Made by a program: the position numbers and the translations under genes
Source: Alviniconcha marisindica
Taxonomy: Eukaryota > Mollusca > Gastropoda > Provannidae
Length of the DNA stretch: 64,000 nucleotides
Assembly (NCBI GenBank): GCA_018857735.1
Contig: JABMCL010000338.1
Span: forward strand, 465,001-529,000
Direction of reading: 5' to 3'
Notes under the pieces: generated by a model
Databases searched by the model: none
What the model was told of the DNA's origin: nothing
Seen by the model: only the letters and a program-made list of their open reading frames with translations
Shown: in pieces, positions 12,860-25,810 of the stretch
Layout: every line of letters starts with the position of its first letter
Numbering within the stretch: the first letter of the stretch is position 1

Positions 12860-13990
12860 CGCCCTTTTGATGAATTATCATTCAGCGTATACGGTCTGTC
12901 GAGTCTGTACTATTTGCGTGGTTTGAGCCAGTTCATGATGTCAAGATATTACATTTAAAAACTCAGTATTAAAAAAAAAAATTTAAAAAAATCCCAAATC
13001 AAGAATTTGACTTTGGTGGGTGTTGCCGTTACTTTGTATTTACTTGCGTTTTAAATGGCAATTGTCGTAGGTGACGAGTCTCCGATGACGTGTTTCTCAG
13101 TGGCGGCTGTTCAGTGATTACATGTGACGTCAGCGCAGCGATATCAAAGCCCTCTGTTGTTTATATTCTGCGTTACAATATACCATACATCAAACCCCGG
13201 CCTCGGTTCACCTCCGAAGCTACCGGCGTTGTACTCCGACACGTCAGTCTTACATAGTTACACGAAAAGAGACACACAGATTCTTTTCCATCACTGAGCC
13301 GGTGTAGACGAAAACCTGTAGGTGGGGTGGGTAGGGCCTACAGCCATGTCGCCAGTTTATGTCAGTTCATGCCGATTTTAGTTCGGGCTAGTTGTTGCTG
13401 CGTTCGTTTTTGTTTGTTGCCTTTTGTGTGTCAGTGTCAGTGTGTGTTGTTTGCAGCTGTAAGTTGTTTGGGGGTTCCACTGGTGGCTCTGGGCGTACGG
13501 TATTAACCTGCAAGTTGGCTATCACAATTTCCAATCTCCAGTAGGATTAGAAGATTATTCGCTCCTGTCGTCTGTAAATCCCCGCAAGCCAGGAGCGGCG
13601 GGACACCAGAAAATCCCCGTTCTTTGCTCCGCCGTACACAACGATAACGCCAAATCCAATTGGCGCCGTTCAAACCCGGCGGTTTCCTAAGCACGTTACT
13701 TGCCGGTTCAGCCGAAACACAAATCGATTTTTGTATACTGAAACTATGATGTTTGCTTGTCTTCTTCTTCTTCTTCTTCTTCTTCTTCCAAGTTCTTCTT
13801 CTTCCTCTTCTTGCGTTAGAGTGGCCACAATCATCATTTGATTATTCCGCTGCTGCTCTTTGTTGCGTTGTCGGTGTGTGAAACTGGTCCATGCGCTCCG
13901 ACCGGCCGTTAGGCCTTCTCTAAAAGGTGAAAATAGGATCCTTAACGTGCGCAACGATCCGCAGTGCGTGCTGTGTGCATCCTGAAAGGC
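12860..13990. other. No gene recognised
   Basis: Contains GTGACGTCAGCGC at about 13124 and a TTC run at 13764-13788. Otherwise unremarkable, with no coding signal that I trust. Confidence 0.5.
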
Positions 13991-13994
13991 CGAG

Positions 13995-14081
13995 TTGGGG
14001 GGGGGGGGAGGGGGGGGGGGGGGGGGGGGGGGGGGCGGGGGGGGGACGGGGAGGGGGGGGTGGGGGGGCGGGGGGGGGGGA
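13995..14081. repeat. Long poly-G tract
   Basis: Eighty-seven bases nearly all G, with single A, C or T interruptions. It directly precedes the degenerate SINE copy D. Confidence 0.85.
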
Positions 14082-14095
14082 CTAACTTAGCTCAA

Positions 14096-14275
14096 TGTTA
14101 GTGCGCGACCGAACTCATGACTGATCGCAAGCTCGCGGCTTCGCCGGCCGAACCCCGGCACGAGCGGCGGGAGTCTCCGGAGTCAGCCATGTCAGTGTTG
14201 ACTCTTTTTCGGGATCTATTCCACTGTAGCAGCACGTTTTAAAAAAAATCCAAAAAAATCCGGTCATTATAGTCT
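14096..14275 (+). mobile_element. Degenerate tRNA-headed SINE, copy D
   Basis: The head (TAGTGCGCGACCGAACTCAT, then CGCGGCTTCGCCGGCCGAAC) and the following GTGTTGACTCTTTTTCGGG match copy A at reduced identity, with several CpG-type changes. The match fades into an A-rich stretch, and no tail is visible before the TG array at 14401. It directly follows a poly-G tract. Confidence 0.6.
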
Positions 14276-14400
14276 TTTTCTTTTTATTAAAACAAAAACA
14301 AATCGATGCATAACTCATTCTCAATGACTAAAACTACTGATACTGCTAAAGGCGTAGAGTGACTAAAACAACTCACTGTGCCTTTAGCTATAGTTTGTTC

Positions 14401-14402
14401 TG

Positions 14403-14433
<31 letters not shown>

Positions 14434-14468
14434 TGGTGTGTGTGTGTGTGGCTGTGTGTGCGTGTGTT

Positions 14469-14538
<70 letters not shown>

Positions 14539-14545
14539 TGTGTGT

Positions 14546-14612
<67 letters not shown>

Positions 14613-14633
14613 TGTGTGTGTGTGTGTGGTGTG

Positions 14634-14664
<31 letters not shown>

Positions 14665-14677
14665 TGGTGTGTGTGTG

Positions 14678-14715
<38 letters not shown>

Positions 14716-14795
14716 TGTGGTGTGTGGTGTGTGGTGGTGCGTGCGTGCGTGCGTGCGTGCGTGCGTGGTGCGTGCGTGTGTGCGTGGTGCGTGCG

Positions 14796-14828
<33 letters not shown>

Positions 14829-14871
14829 TGTGTGTGTTTGTGCAGTGTGTGTGTTTGTGCAGTGTGTGTGT

Positions 14872-14927
<56 letters not shown>

Positions 14928-14985
14928 TGTGTGTGGTGTGTGTGTGTGTGTCAGTGTGTGTCAGTGTGTGTGTGTGTGTGTATGA
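14401..14985. repeat. Compound (TG)n block, about 585 bases
   Basis: TG units with frequent TGG, TGC and TCAG interruptions and a CGTGCGTG core at about 14735-14800. It is the longest simple repeat in the window. Open frames on both strands are artefacts. Confidence 0.97.
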
Positions 14986-15527
14986 CGGTGTGTCAATGTA
15001 ACTGAAACAACTTGAAAAAAAAAGTGAGAGAAAGAAGAAGAAGAAAAAGCAGAAGAAGAAGAAAGCTGAAAAACAACAACAAAAACTACTCAGGTCAGTC
15101 ATTACTATAGTCTTTTTCTTTTTACTTTAAAATGGTTGTCTCTTTGTTTGAGACGCAGCCTCTTAAAAAAAAGCCTAAAGTCACAGTTAAGTCAACTATA
15201 CTAATGTTAAAAGTATCAGTTCACGAGAGAGCAAAAAATAATTAAAAAATCAACTTCTATTTGTCTCAAGCAGCCGGCCTATGCAAACCGGAGCAAATCA
15301 GTTGATCTAAAGGAAGGGAAATAACTACGATTATGAACGGCTTGGGTTTGATGTCTTGATTTTTAGATGAAATAGTGTGCGTAGTATCATGTGTACATTG
15401 TACATTTACCGCGATCTAGGGCCAAATATCATACTGTTGGTCAAAACGTAGCTACCGATTTATCGGACGTGTGTCACACACCGTTTTGTAAATGATAATT
15501 AACTACAATTCTCCCACACTCCATGTA

Positions 15528-15609
15528 GTCGTCGTGGCCGAGTGGTTAAGGCGATGGACTAGAAATCCATTGGGATCTTCCCGCACAGGTTCGAATCCTG
15601 TCGGCGACG
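15528..15609 (+). tRNA. tRNA-Ser (anticodon AGA)
   Basis: The 82-base sequence folds as a serine tRNA. The acceptor stem GTCGTCG pairs with CGGCGAC (one G-T pair), and G is the discriminator. The anticodon loop CTAGAAA gives AGA, and a long variable arm follows, as in class II tRNAs. The internal RNA polymerase III promoter is intact: A box TGGCCGAGTGG and B box GGTTCGAATCC. A run of ten T bases starting four bases after the end serves as terminator. The 3' CCA is not encoded, as normal in eukaryotes. No intron is present. It decodes UCU and, through inosine, UCC/UCA. Confidence 0.97.
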
Positions 15610-15612
15610 CAA

Positions 15613-15625
15613 ATTTTTTTTTTCT
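15613..15625 (+). terminator. RNA polymerase III T-run terminator of tRNA-Ser
   Basis: A T-run begins just after the mature 3' end of the tRNA-Ser gene. Runs of four or more T on the non-template strand terminate RNA polymerase III. Confidence 0.85.
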
Positions 15626-16479
15626 TTTCTTTTCAATCGAATTATTGATCAAATTACTGCCATCAAATCCAAACACTTAAAAAGTCGCAAGTGCAAAGTC
15701 AGTCTCAGCCGAGAAGCTGCACAACACTCACAAATCAGACTGTACTACCTACCTCTCCCAGATAATTTGCATAAGCAGAGGAAATAAATGTTAATTGGCA
15801 CCTGGTGCTATTGCACTGAAATGTGAAATCTGATGTCCCCACACCACGTTTTTGTTGTTGTTGTTGTTTTTCATCTTCTTTCAAGATTTAAGATTCCTTT
15901 ATTATCTCTCAGAGAAATTAAATCATGGCTGAACCTTAACTTCTTTTATTCTGACATTAGATTTTCCAATAAACAGATGAAAAACAGACCTTTCTCCTTG
16001 CCTTGAATGTGTGCTTTTGTTTAAGTATCTAATTTCCAGTTTGATTCAAAAATAGAAATTTGGACTTTGCTTTTCCATTTAAAAAATAATAATTTGTTGT
16101 TGATTTCTTGCTTTGTGTTCTTAGCAACAACTTTTTTTTTTTTTTTTTTTGAGAACATTTTGTCCTATGCAATATATATATATATATATCATCAGCATGA
16201 AAACTTTACACTTAAACCACAGGATCTTAAATTACCTATCAGAAAGAAAAAAGCTCTTGGTCAGCTAATTGTTCTGAAGAAATAAGGTGTTTTATTGGGG
16301 TTTTTTGGTTTTTGTTGTTGTTGTTTTCAGTTTAAATATAGTTCAGTCATACCAAATGAAATATCGTGCAGCACTGTTAACAAGAATTTTAAAGCACCAG
16401 ACATTTCTTTCATATTTCAGTATACGAAGTGAGTACTACAACAGTTTTGAAGATATAGAGCACTTTTCTTTTTGCTGTG

Positions 16480-16700
16480 ACTTTGACCTTGAAAGTATTA
16501 ATCCAATCTATAACATGACAGTCAGGCACCACTGTGCATCATGCACCACTATACCAAGTTCAGTTCCAACTTCTTCAGTGGTTTGTTGAGCCCTTGACCT
16601 TGAAAGTATCAATCCAGTCTGTTCCCATGACAGTCTGGCACCACCATACAACGTTTGGCTCCAACTCATTCTGCGGCTCGGACAGTATCACCCAGATCCT
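16480..16700. repeat. Tandem duplication with TGACCTTGAAAGTAT
   Basis: Two diverged units of about 115 bases, each starting TTGACCTTGAAAGTAT and containing CATGACAGTC and GGCACCAC. This TGACCTT-type sequence recurs elsewhere in the window. Confidence 0.7.
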
Positions 16701-17012
16701 CCCCATAAGTTTACACACCAAACATACATTCAACACTCTGAAGCTGTTTTCAAATTTTATTGGCTTTTTTTCTTTCTTGAAATTGCAGTCAAATTGACAT
16801 GGATGTTGTGATCAAAATCACAAGCATCAATGCAGTTTTATTTACACATAATACATTTATTCACAAAGAGAAATAAGATGATCTGCTGAAAAGTAATGCA
16901 TTCAATATGTCACAAACACAAGTGATCACTTGAGAATGGAAAGTATAATGTTACATATATGGCATACTGTGACAAAGCAAATGGGTCTCTGTTTTAAGAC
17001 ATCTGTCCTCTC

Positions 17013-17075
17013 TCTCTCTCCCTCACACACACAAACACATGCATGCTCTCACTACCTCTCACGCACACGTGTGCA

Positions 17076-17128
<53 letters not shown>

Positions 17129-17200
17129 GACACACACACACACACACACAAACGCATGTGCAGACACATGCATGCAGCATGCACACACACACACAGTGTA
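17013..17200. repeat. (CT)n and (CA)n microsatellite
   Basis: A CT array of about 45 bases is flanked by CA-rich pieces. Confidence 0.95.
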
Positions 17201-18999
17201 AATACTCAAATAGATACAAGGAAAATCATACTTATGAGCATGTCTAGTAACACACTAGTTCATGATCCATTTTAACACATTCCGTTGTAAATAATAACCC
17301 ACTGCAACATTTAGTGGAGTTGTTCCTCTGGCACATGTAATGATAACCTCTTGTCACTACAGTGCTAAAAATATGGGAAACAGCACTAAGGCGTCAGGTT
17401 AGTACCAGGTGTCACTAAGGTAAAACTGTCTTCACCTGCCACTCTAATTTAAAGGAAATTCTTTGCTTTAATCAAGGGTACCTGCCAAACATTCAATGTA
17501 AAAGTGCCATGTGCAGAAAATTAATGAAACACTTTTACATAAGTTAGCTGATCTAGAAGGCCATTGATGGCCTATTTCACTAAAGAGATGATCTTTACAT
17601 CAGCAACTTGGGTCACACAGTTCCACTGCTCAGGGCAAGTGACCTGAAAAGGCTTCACACCATGCACATAATAAGATTGTTTCTGAACTGCATAAACTAA
17701 GCTGAACTCACAAAATGTTTTACTCCTTCATAAAGTAATTGTATTCAAGACAGACAGTGGAATCATAAAAAAAATGGAAACAAACTGTTTTGTTGATCTG
17801 AACGCTATTTATTAGGACACAGCAACATGCGAATTTGATTCCTCAAAGCACTGGACACAAAAACAACATAGCTCAACCCAAAACAGATAAGTGGCTTAAC
17901 TCTCCATCTCCTTTTTCATTTTTCACCATTTAACTGTTATGTGTCCTTTTTGTAGCTTGATAAAGGGGACTACCCTGAAAATTCACATGTTGTGTTTTGT
18001 CCTAATAAATAGCATTCTTCTGAACCTTTTATGTGTTTGGATCTTGTCTTAGAATGATAGCAGTCATTCTTGTTTCAAAGTTTGTTGATCTGTTTGCAAA
18101 CTTAATCTTACTTAAACTACTAAATAAAGGTACAATGTTACATCTGGGCAGTGTCAGTCCAAGGTCTGATTATGACAGAGCACATAAAGCAATTCCATAA
18201 ATCTGCAAATACTTTTAAGGCTATGACACTCAAGAACTTTCTGCTCTTGAAGAACCTGGCAACACTAATGAAGACCAACAGGTAGCTCACGTCTTTTATA
18301 AATTCCATAACTCACCCAACCACCCCATATTTTCTACAGTGTTTACACAAGATCTGTGTAAGATTGTAATGCATAAAGCAAGTTTCAAACTTGCTTGAAA
18401 AGGGCACACTTAGCTGAACGCAGAACTGCACCAGATTGCACTTCCAACCTTCATTCTGTTAGAATGACATGCCTTTTGATCAGGCCTATAACTTACATCA
18501 TTACTAGTCATTACATTCACACAATGTTCAACTGATATGCCCAAACCTTCACCATACACTCACACTCTATCCAATGAAAGTTTGTTTTCTGATGTGAAAA
18601 GATTTATGCACAGTCACTCTGCCACTCAACTAGAACAACCACGCAATGCTCATCAACATGTCACTCTTCATCATAGTCATAAATAAGTATTCACTGCCTT
18701 TGAAATAAGGAAGGAAATGGATGGGCTCACTTTTCCCCCATCACCATCACTTTTAAACCAAATGGATCAGACATAACTGCAAACAGTGAATATGAACAGC
18801 ATAATCAAAACCACACACACACACCCTACACACAAATATGCCACTTGCATAGTTTAAAATCCTTGAAATTACAGGTGCAAATGGCAGAACAAATGCTCCC
18901 TGAGACTATTACTGTATCATCCAAATGAAAATCAGCTATATTTGACCTGTGTCAGTGTTTCACATCTAGCCCACATTTCATGAAAGGTGTAAAATTTCA

Positions 19000-19385
19000 G
19001 CTGATCTTGTACTCCTTTTCAATTTTCTGCACCATCCTGACACTCGCACATGGAAGAGAGAACACATTACTCCTGTCTTGAAAGAACCACACTGGTTGCC
19101 AGTGAGACAGCAAATTGATCACAAAATCATGTCCTTGGCATACAAATGCTACAAGGTACTCATCCCCCAATATGTACCTGCACAACCCCTTTGCTCATCA
19201 TCGCAACCACACCTACAGATTCCAAGTGCTTTTGAAGAACACACCAAAAAACAGTTTGGTTTCAGAGATTTTCCAAACTCTGCTCACATGCTCTGAAATG
19301 CCCTACCACAATCAGGGAAGATTACTTGGTGGTGTTCCTCAGATGTCTGAAAACCCACCTGTTCTCTAAATAAGTTTGCACTATG
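19000..19385 (+). pseudogene. CR1/L2-like LINE reverse-transcriptase 3' fragment
   Basis: Shifting between frames gives residues typical of the C-terminal end of non-LTR reverse transcriptases: HWLPVRQQIDHKIMSLAYKC, then KNSLVSEIF/FGFRDF and a final PQSGK...TCSL segment. Stops and at least one frameshift break it. The 5' portion of the element is absent. It lies in the AT-rich stretch left of CHD1. Confidence 0.7.
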
Positions 19386-22300
19386 CATCTTTTTCTTTTA
19401 ATGCTTATGACTTTCTCTCTAACGCCACCCCCCACGCCCCCTTTCAGTGCACATTCAAGTTAATGGAATCATGCACTATAAAAGTGGACATCATTATCAA
19501 TCGAAACTCAGAGCTCAGGAGTTGTGTGAAAGTTGAGGTGGCCGTCCTGGGCTCCCATCCCTAATAAGCCTACAGTTTCTGTGGACATAAAGCAACACTT
19601 CAACCAATCGAAACTCCTAACAACAGAAATGGTTTCCTTCTCTCCAACTACCTTACTACCTCGGACAATTCCTACATATCCTAACCACTCCTACATTATC
19701 AATACACAAAGAGCAATCTCAAGGTCTACTCACATTCAAAATTGAAAAAGAAAAAAAAAAGTTTTTGTTTTTTGTATGTGATCATTTAAAAAAAACAAAA
19801 AGGATCCTGTAACCTTGTACATCAATCACAGTCATCAAAACCTGTATGGAGGGGTACAGCTCAATGGCATTTATCACCACAGTTTAAAAGTATCTGAGAA
19901 AAAGCGAAAAGCAAAGTTTTTGTCTCAGTCAGCTGCACACTGAATATGCATCAGTTATTCACTTTTGATACGGGTGCAACATTCAAGAAAAGCATTAAAA
20001 TTTGTATGCACATTTTTGACCCAAGTTTTAACACAATGCCAGAACTTTGGCATACTGGACTAAACTTAGAAAATAAATACAACTTTAAGCTTTTGTGTTG
20101 TAGTACCTTGTGTCAAAGTCACCAAACTGGGTATATATATATATGAAAGTGTGAAGCTGAATGTCAAGCTCATCATGCAATGAAAGATCTTGCCCATACA
20201 CACTCTAAGAAAAAGCAATTATTAAAGATGTTGCTACATGGGCTGCCAGTCAAACACTCACCATTACATACACTAGCATTTAAAAAATAAAATGATAATA
20301 TTTTTGTAGGCAAGTCAGGACACAGTAGGACACTACAGAAAACTGTTTGAAAAACTCTGGATCGAAGCACTTCTGACTGATCACTGAAGTGTTTATACCA
20401 AAAACATTAGCAAAACAACAAAATAATTAACTGACCACAATGATGCAGAGAACACAACGGTGTCAAATGCTTAAATAACCCATATCCTACCTAAAAATGA
20501 GGGAGGTGCTGGAGAGGAAAATAAAATTATGAACATTTTTCTCCACTATGTAATCTGCATCTCTCTCCACAGTGTTTGTCAGACTCAGAGAGCTGCCTAA
20601 CAACAGTATTAACACTTATGGTGTTCTGTTACCATCTACTGCTTCAAGTGTTCAGTCACTCAGTCAAAATAATTACAGCCCCAGCCTAAAGAACCCAAGA
20701 GCACAGTTCCGCAATACTTGAAACAGGAAGAAGTTAAGTTAACAGCTCAGACCCACATTAAACATAAACAATACTGTAATTTAATTTGTCAAACTCTCTC
20801 ATGGCCTTAAATCCATTCAGAAAGTCACGTAAACTTTTATGAATGTCTAAACTTGACACCATGCAGTCACAAAGACCTCACTTCAATAACATACAAGAAA
20901 ATGCTATAGCTATAAATATAGCCATAGAAAAGGTTCCTGCCAAGGCAAGAAACATGTGTATCTCCATCACACAGACACAGACTTACTCACAGCATTATGT
21001 TTACAATTATGCCAGTCATACAAAGTTTGAATTCAACTGAATAAGAAAAAAGAAAAAGAAAGAAAGAAAGAAAAGAAAAGAAAAGAAAGTAAGAGGGGAA
21101 AAAAAGGAGCAAAAAACTTTCAGTTTCATATTTCTGTTGATGTTGTGGTCTTAAAATTCATCAAGCTCACTGAAACCAGTATGGCAGTGAGAAGCTCAAT
21201 GGAGGTTAGCACCCGGCATAATAATCTCTTCATGATTCACTTCCCATAAGAGTGTGCAAGTTTCTCAGACCAGACATTAACACAGTCTTTCAATTTCTGC
21301 AGTCCAGAAACAACTTGTTATCTCCCTTGCCACTCTTGAAATAGATATTGTGCATTATCTTTTTATATGTTACATATAAAATAACAATAAAAGGTTTAAA
21401 CTAGACTGGACAAGAACATTTCCGAGAAAATACAACTTGAACCATCACAGTTTTACTTTTCTAAAATACTGTGACCCCACAATGTCACGGTAATCAAAAA
21501 TGTGCAGAACTCCATAGCTATAATCATGTGAAGTTTCAAAGACCTCTTTTAACCTCTGGGAAATTACTATTACTATTCTTGTCTGACTGGAACACATGTC
21601 AACTGTCTTCCTTGACTAAACCACCAAAAAGCTAAAAATACCACCATACACAGTGTCCATGACAACTGCAATGAGAAGTTTTGACTGCAGACAGCCAGCC
21701 CAACACTGTTCATATTTTTTTTTAATTTAACCCCCCCCCCCCAAAAAAAACCCACGGGAATCCTAAATTAGTGTTACTAAAAGAGTGCAAGACATCTGAC
21801 AGATCAAAACTTAGTATTGCTAAAAGAGCGCAAGATATTTTCTATAGTTTACGACCATTTGTATTTCTACATATTAAATCAACAAGTTCAGAAAAAAAAT
21901 CAGTATGCTGTTATCATCTTTTGCACACTATACTCTATATAAACAGTAGGATGAAGTTTCTCACTCTCAGAAATTATCTCCCTCTTTACCAAACCAACAT
22001 GTGCTAGGGATCATGAATTCTGTAAGGAAATGGATGAATGGATGCAACAAAATAAGGTTAAAAAAAGGTATTTTTTCAAATCACAAGATAACATGGTTTG
22101 GTCACTGAGCTCATGACAATATTTAGCCTACAAATCACAGGTTACAAAAGTGACTCCACATTTCAAATGGCATCACTCGATCAATTGTTGCAAGCACTGC
22201 ACTTCTGGCTTTAGAGTCCATGTCCATTACAATGCAACTCAACACGAAATCAGTAAATGTGCTGGTTGAGTGGTTGCACAATTTACAAGTCACAACTCTC

Positions 22301-23275
22301 CCCCCCCCCCCCATCACTGTTCAATAGCATAATGGCATACCTGTGTTTGACCCCATGTGTGTGTGCATGCTCATGGGATTACTATGGATGAGTATAACAT
22401 GTTTGTGTTTATTGACATGCATGCAAGCACTTGTCAGCATCCCAGTCTGCTTCTGTTTGGGTGGGGGGGAGTATGTGTATGTGTCCATGCACAGCCCAAC
22501 AGAAGGAAGCCTACAGTGGATATCCCCTGATGCAGTTGAACCCATTGAAGAAGAAAATGATTGACTTTCCTTCAGAGTGTGTTTACCTGCATGTTTCTTA
22601 GACAAGTCATACCTACACAATCTGACACCAATTATCAGGCCCCAAGAGTGCAGCTCTGATAAAAAATATTTTACAAATTCTAAAAACCAGCATGGCAGCT
22701 GGGTGGATTTTTCATTCAAGGAATGTTAGCTTACATCAGCATAATCCTATTAATTAGGCCATTGGCATGCAGGTACTACTACCAAAGTACCATGCAAAGT
22801 ACCAAGCTACTTCAAACTTGAGATAATAATGACTAATGCACTCTTTCATGTGCTATTTCTCCAAATTGGAGCACCTAGCCCATTACAAAGCAAAAGAACC
22901 AAAACAAACTTCTGTGAGTGCACCAAACACACACACACGCAGTCAATAAGATAGCTTGAAATTGTGAGAGTTCAAAGATGATTTCAAAGTCAAGATACGT
23001 GTGTTTGCCGAACTAATTTTGTAAGGAAGACTGTTCCAGATAGATGGTGCAGCACAAGAAATAGATCTCTGACCAAGTGAGTGTGTGCACAAGAATGAAA
23101 GTATCAGAAGAAGAGTGTAGCTGGCAGGTTGGTTTGTGAACTTTCAGGAGTTGAGCCATATTGAGTGTATTCATGCAAAAAAGAACAGAAAGAGAAAGCT
23201 GTTCGTGTGCTCATCTCTTAAATGCAATGAACACTTATGAATGGTATCATAATGGGCATGAAAGTGAAGAGATTA
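19386..23275. other. AT-rich, no gene recognised; scattered decayed repeats
   Basis: Contains several short decayed segments of the type CAAAGTTTGAA / AGCTCAATGGAGGTTA near 19.85, 20.15, 21.17 and 21.5 kb, also seen near 26.04 and 39.8-40.1 kb. No exon could be supported. Confidence 0.45.
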
Positions 23276-24108
23276 CAGGCATGGGAATTGATCTGAAAGG
23301 AAAACTCCCCCCGACCCCAAAAATTTCCCCCTCAAAAGATCAAATTTTATGCAGTCAGAGGCTATCCCGAGGTCATTTTATGGAAATAAATTCAACCGGT
23401 GACGACCAGGTGAAAGCCCCCACACTTCAAGACTTCAAACGTCTGATTGTCACCCCAACTCCCATGTGCACTCCTCTCTCATCACAGCTACACCAAAAGT
23501 TAGGTCCTGCGATGTATGAAATCAAGATCTCTAACTGCAACATCAGGAAACCAAGCCCCAATGCGTTTCAGGCTTCATTTCTTCATAAGCTTTCACTTCC
23601 TGCTCAGCTGGTATTCTTCTGTAAAGTGGCTTCCTTCATCATATTGAAGAGTATGTCATTGTTTGGGGTTGCGCAGCAGTTACAACATAAAATAAACCGC
23701 AGGTACAAACAGAGTCCCACTGGCTTTTCATGTCTCCTGCCAATTAGACCAATCCAGCTACTGTTTACTGACACCCACTCCCATTTATTGGCACAGCCAC
23801 AGTTGTCAAACATTTTGCACAATTTACAACTCGGCGCAGAAGCGGGTAAAAAAAACATGGTGCAGAAGTGGGTAAAAATGACCGTGTTCAAGCCTAATGC
23901 CTACCTGCGAGAGTAACAGCCAGCAGCTATGTTCACAAGTAAATGACAAAGACAGGCAATAGCCGTGTGTGAATGCACTCCGTATGTTTTGTGGGTGTTC
24001 AGTGCAGAACTGAAACCAGTATCCCCAATTTCTTTTCCCCCCAGATATTTTTCTCTCTTCACAGTCAGTTTAACTGCTGCAGAAATTTGCAGACAATTCC
24101 CATGCCTG
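23276..24108. mobile_element. Unnamed dispersed repeat bounded by inverted CAGGCATGGGAATTG ends
   Basis: The left end CAGGCATGGGAATTG at 23276 reappears inverted (CAATTCCCATGCCTG) at 24094-24108. The right half (from about 23740) is shared with 25270-25810. It contains no recognisable protein; a 251-codon open frame on the plus strand overlaps it but resembles nothing I know. A non-autonomous DNA transposon is the simplest reading. No target-site duplication is obvious. Confidence 0.55.
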
Positions 24109-24365
24109 AGAGAAGGTAACAGAATTGTTGACGTGTAAATGTAGCGCAGTGATAAGGTGTTTGCAATTTGTAAACAAGAAACACTTGCAGTAATGACTAG
24201 CAAGTTTCACTTTTGTGACCTTTCAGTCAAGCTGTGGTTAGATCAGCCAACCAATAAAAAAAACAAGTGTTCTTTCATTTCATATCCAATTTTAATGTTT
24301 ACAAATGATAAGCATCCACTTTAAACCCAACGTCATGTTCCCTAGCTCATGTTGAGCAGCTTCAC

Positions 24366-24366
<1 letters not shown>

Positions 24367-24406
<40 letters not shown>

Positions 24407-24425
24407 CACACACACACACACACAC
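24367..24425. repeat. (CA)n microsatellite
   Basis: About 29 CA units with one CG interruption. Confidence 0.97.
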
Positions 24426-25269
24426 TCCCTCTCTAGGAGCCATATTGAGTACATTCATGGATGACCAGTGATTCAGTGACTGTCTTGAATAATTAATGAA
24501 AGGCTTGCTCTGGTTTACCAGTAGTCTATATGCTACATCTTCACGTTGCTCTTTCATAGTTTGGTAAAAAGCAACCTTCAGTCTTTTTTTGTCTTTTTCT
24601 TTTCTAGAGTACTAGTTGGGTGGCTTTACTTTTATGTGATGATCTATTTGTGAGGGTTAAAAAGAACATTAAAGTTCTCCTTTCCAAAACCTAATTTGCG
24701 TTTATTATACCTGTGCATGAATTGCAAGCTTATTTTCTGATGGTGCCTGGGATTTTTTTCCTCTGAATAACAACAGATAAAACACTCTGACCTATTTCTA
24801 AGATGTTGGAATTCAATAACCAAACACATTAACATAATCAAAACTATCTGCAATACAAAAGGATGGACACTAATCAAGACCAGAATGCAACTGGTCTTCA
24901 GTTTCAAACTGCAACATTCAACAAAAAATATGATGATGGCAACAAGCAAAACAAGTACATTAGACTAGAAAATGTACCTTGAAATAATACTTTTTAACAG
25001 GAAAAGCAAATGCTTCAATGACTCACACTGAAAATGGCAACCTACCATCTCCCTTAAACTCAACACAGGCAGAAATCTTGGGTACATTTTTCTTCTTCAA
25101 AATACTATTTGTTTTAATTTTTAATTCTATTTTTAATTTAAAAAAGAATACAGACAACTTTGCTGAAAATAAAATAAAACGCAGAAGCTAACAGATGCAA
25201 CCTGTCAGTCTCCTCTTTTCTGGTGTTGCTACAACTCTGAAATTCAGTAAGTCTTGAAAACAGACACAA

Positions 25270-25810
25270 AAGACCAATACAGCTACTGTTTACTGATATA
25301 CACTCCCATTTGTTGGCACAGCCGCATTAATCAAATTTTTCGCCACAGTTTACAACTTGACCAACCGACATGGTGACTCTTTCACTTTCCAAACTTTTGG
25401 AACATTCGCTTTTTCTCAGCCAAAACAGGACATATAAGCTGTATTCAAGCCCAATGCTTGCCCACGAGACTTAACAGCAGCAGCTGTGTTCACAATGATA
25501 ATTAAGCGACTAAAACAGGCAATAACTGAATGTGATCAGGCTTTGTATGTTTAGCAGGTATTCAGTACGAGACTTAACAGCAGCAGCTGTGTTCACAATG
25601 ATAATTAAGCGACTAAAACAGGCAATAACCGAATGTGATCACGCTTTGTATGTTTAGCAGGTATTCAGTGTGGAATTAAAATCGGTGCTCCCTGTTTTTT
25701 TGTTTTTGTACCCCCAATTTCTTTTCCCCGCAGAATATTTTTTTTCCAGCAAAAAGTCAGTTGCACTGCCGTGGAAATTTGCATTTTCACAGACAATTCC
25801 CATGCCTGAA
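25270..25810. mobile_element. Second copy of the unnamed dispersed repeat, with internal duplication
   Basis: It shares the segment starting CAGCTACTGTTTACTGA and ends with the same CAGACAATTCCCATGCCTG terminus as the copy at 23276-24108, in the same orientation. It has only the right half. Within it a unit of about 103 bases (starting CGAGACTTAACAGCAGCAGC) is present twice in tandem with few differences. Confidence 0.6.

Larger units (their letters stand above)
15626..18999. other. AT-rich, no gene recognised
   Basis: Low-CpG sequence with a TTG run near 15850, a T-run near 16130 and the repeats listed separately. No convincing exon. Confidence 0.5.

Noticed and set aside
14287..15102. His/Thr-rich and Cys/Val-rich frames over 200 codons
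   Set aside because: They are translations of the TG/CA array.
23161..23916. 251-codon open frame on plus
   Set aside because: It overlaps the dispersed repeat with inverted ends, no family is recognisable, and composition is not clearly coding.
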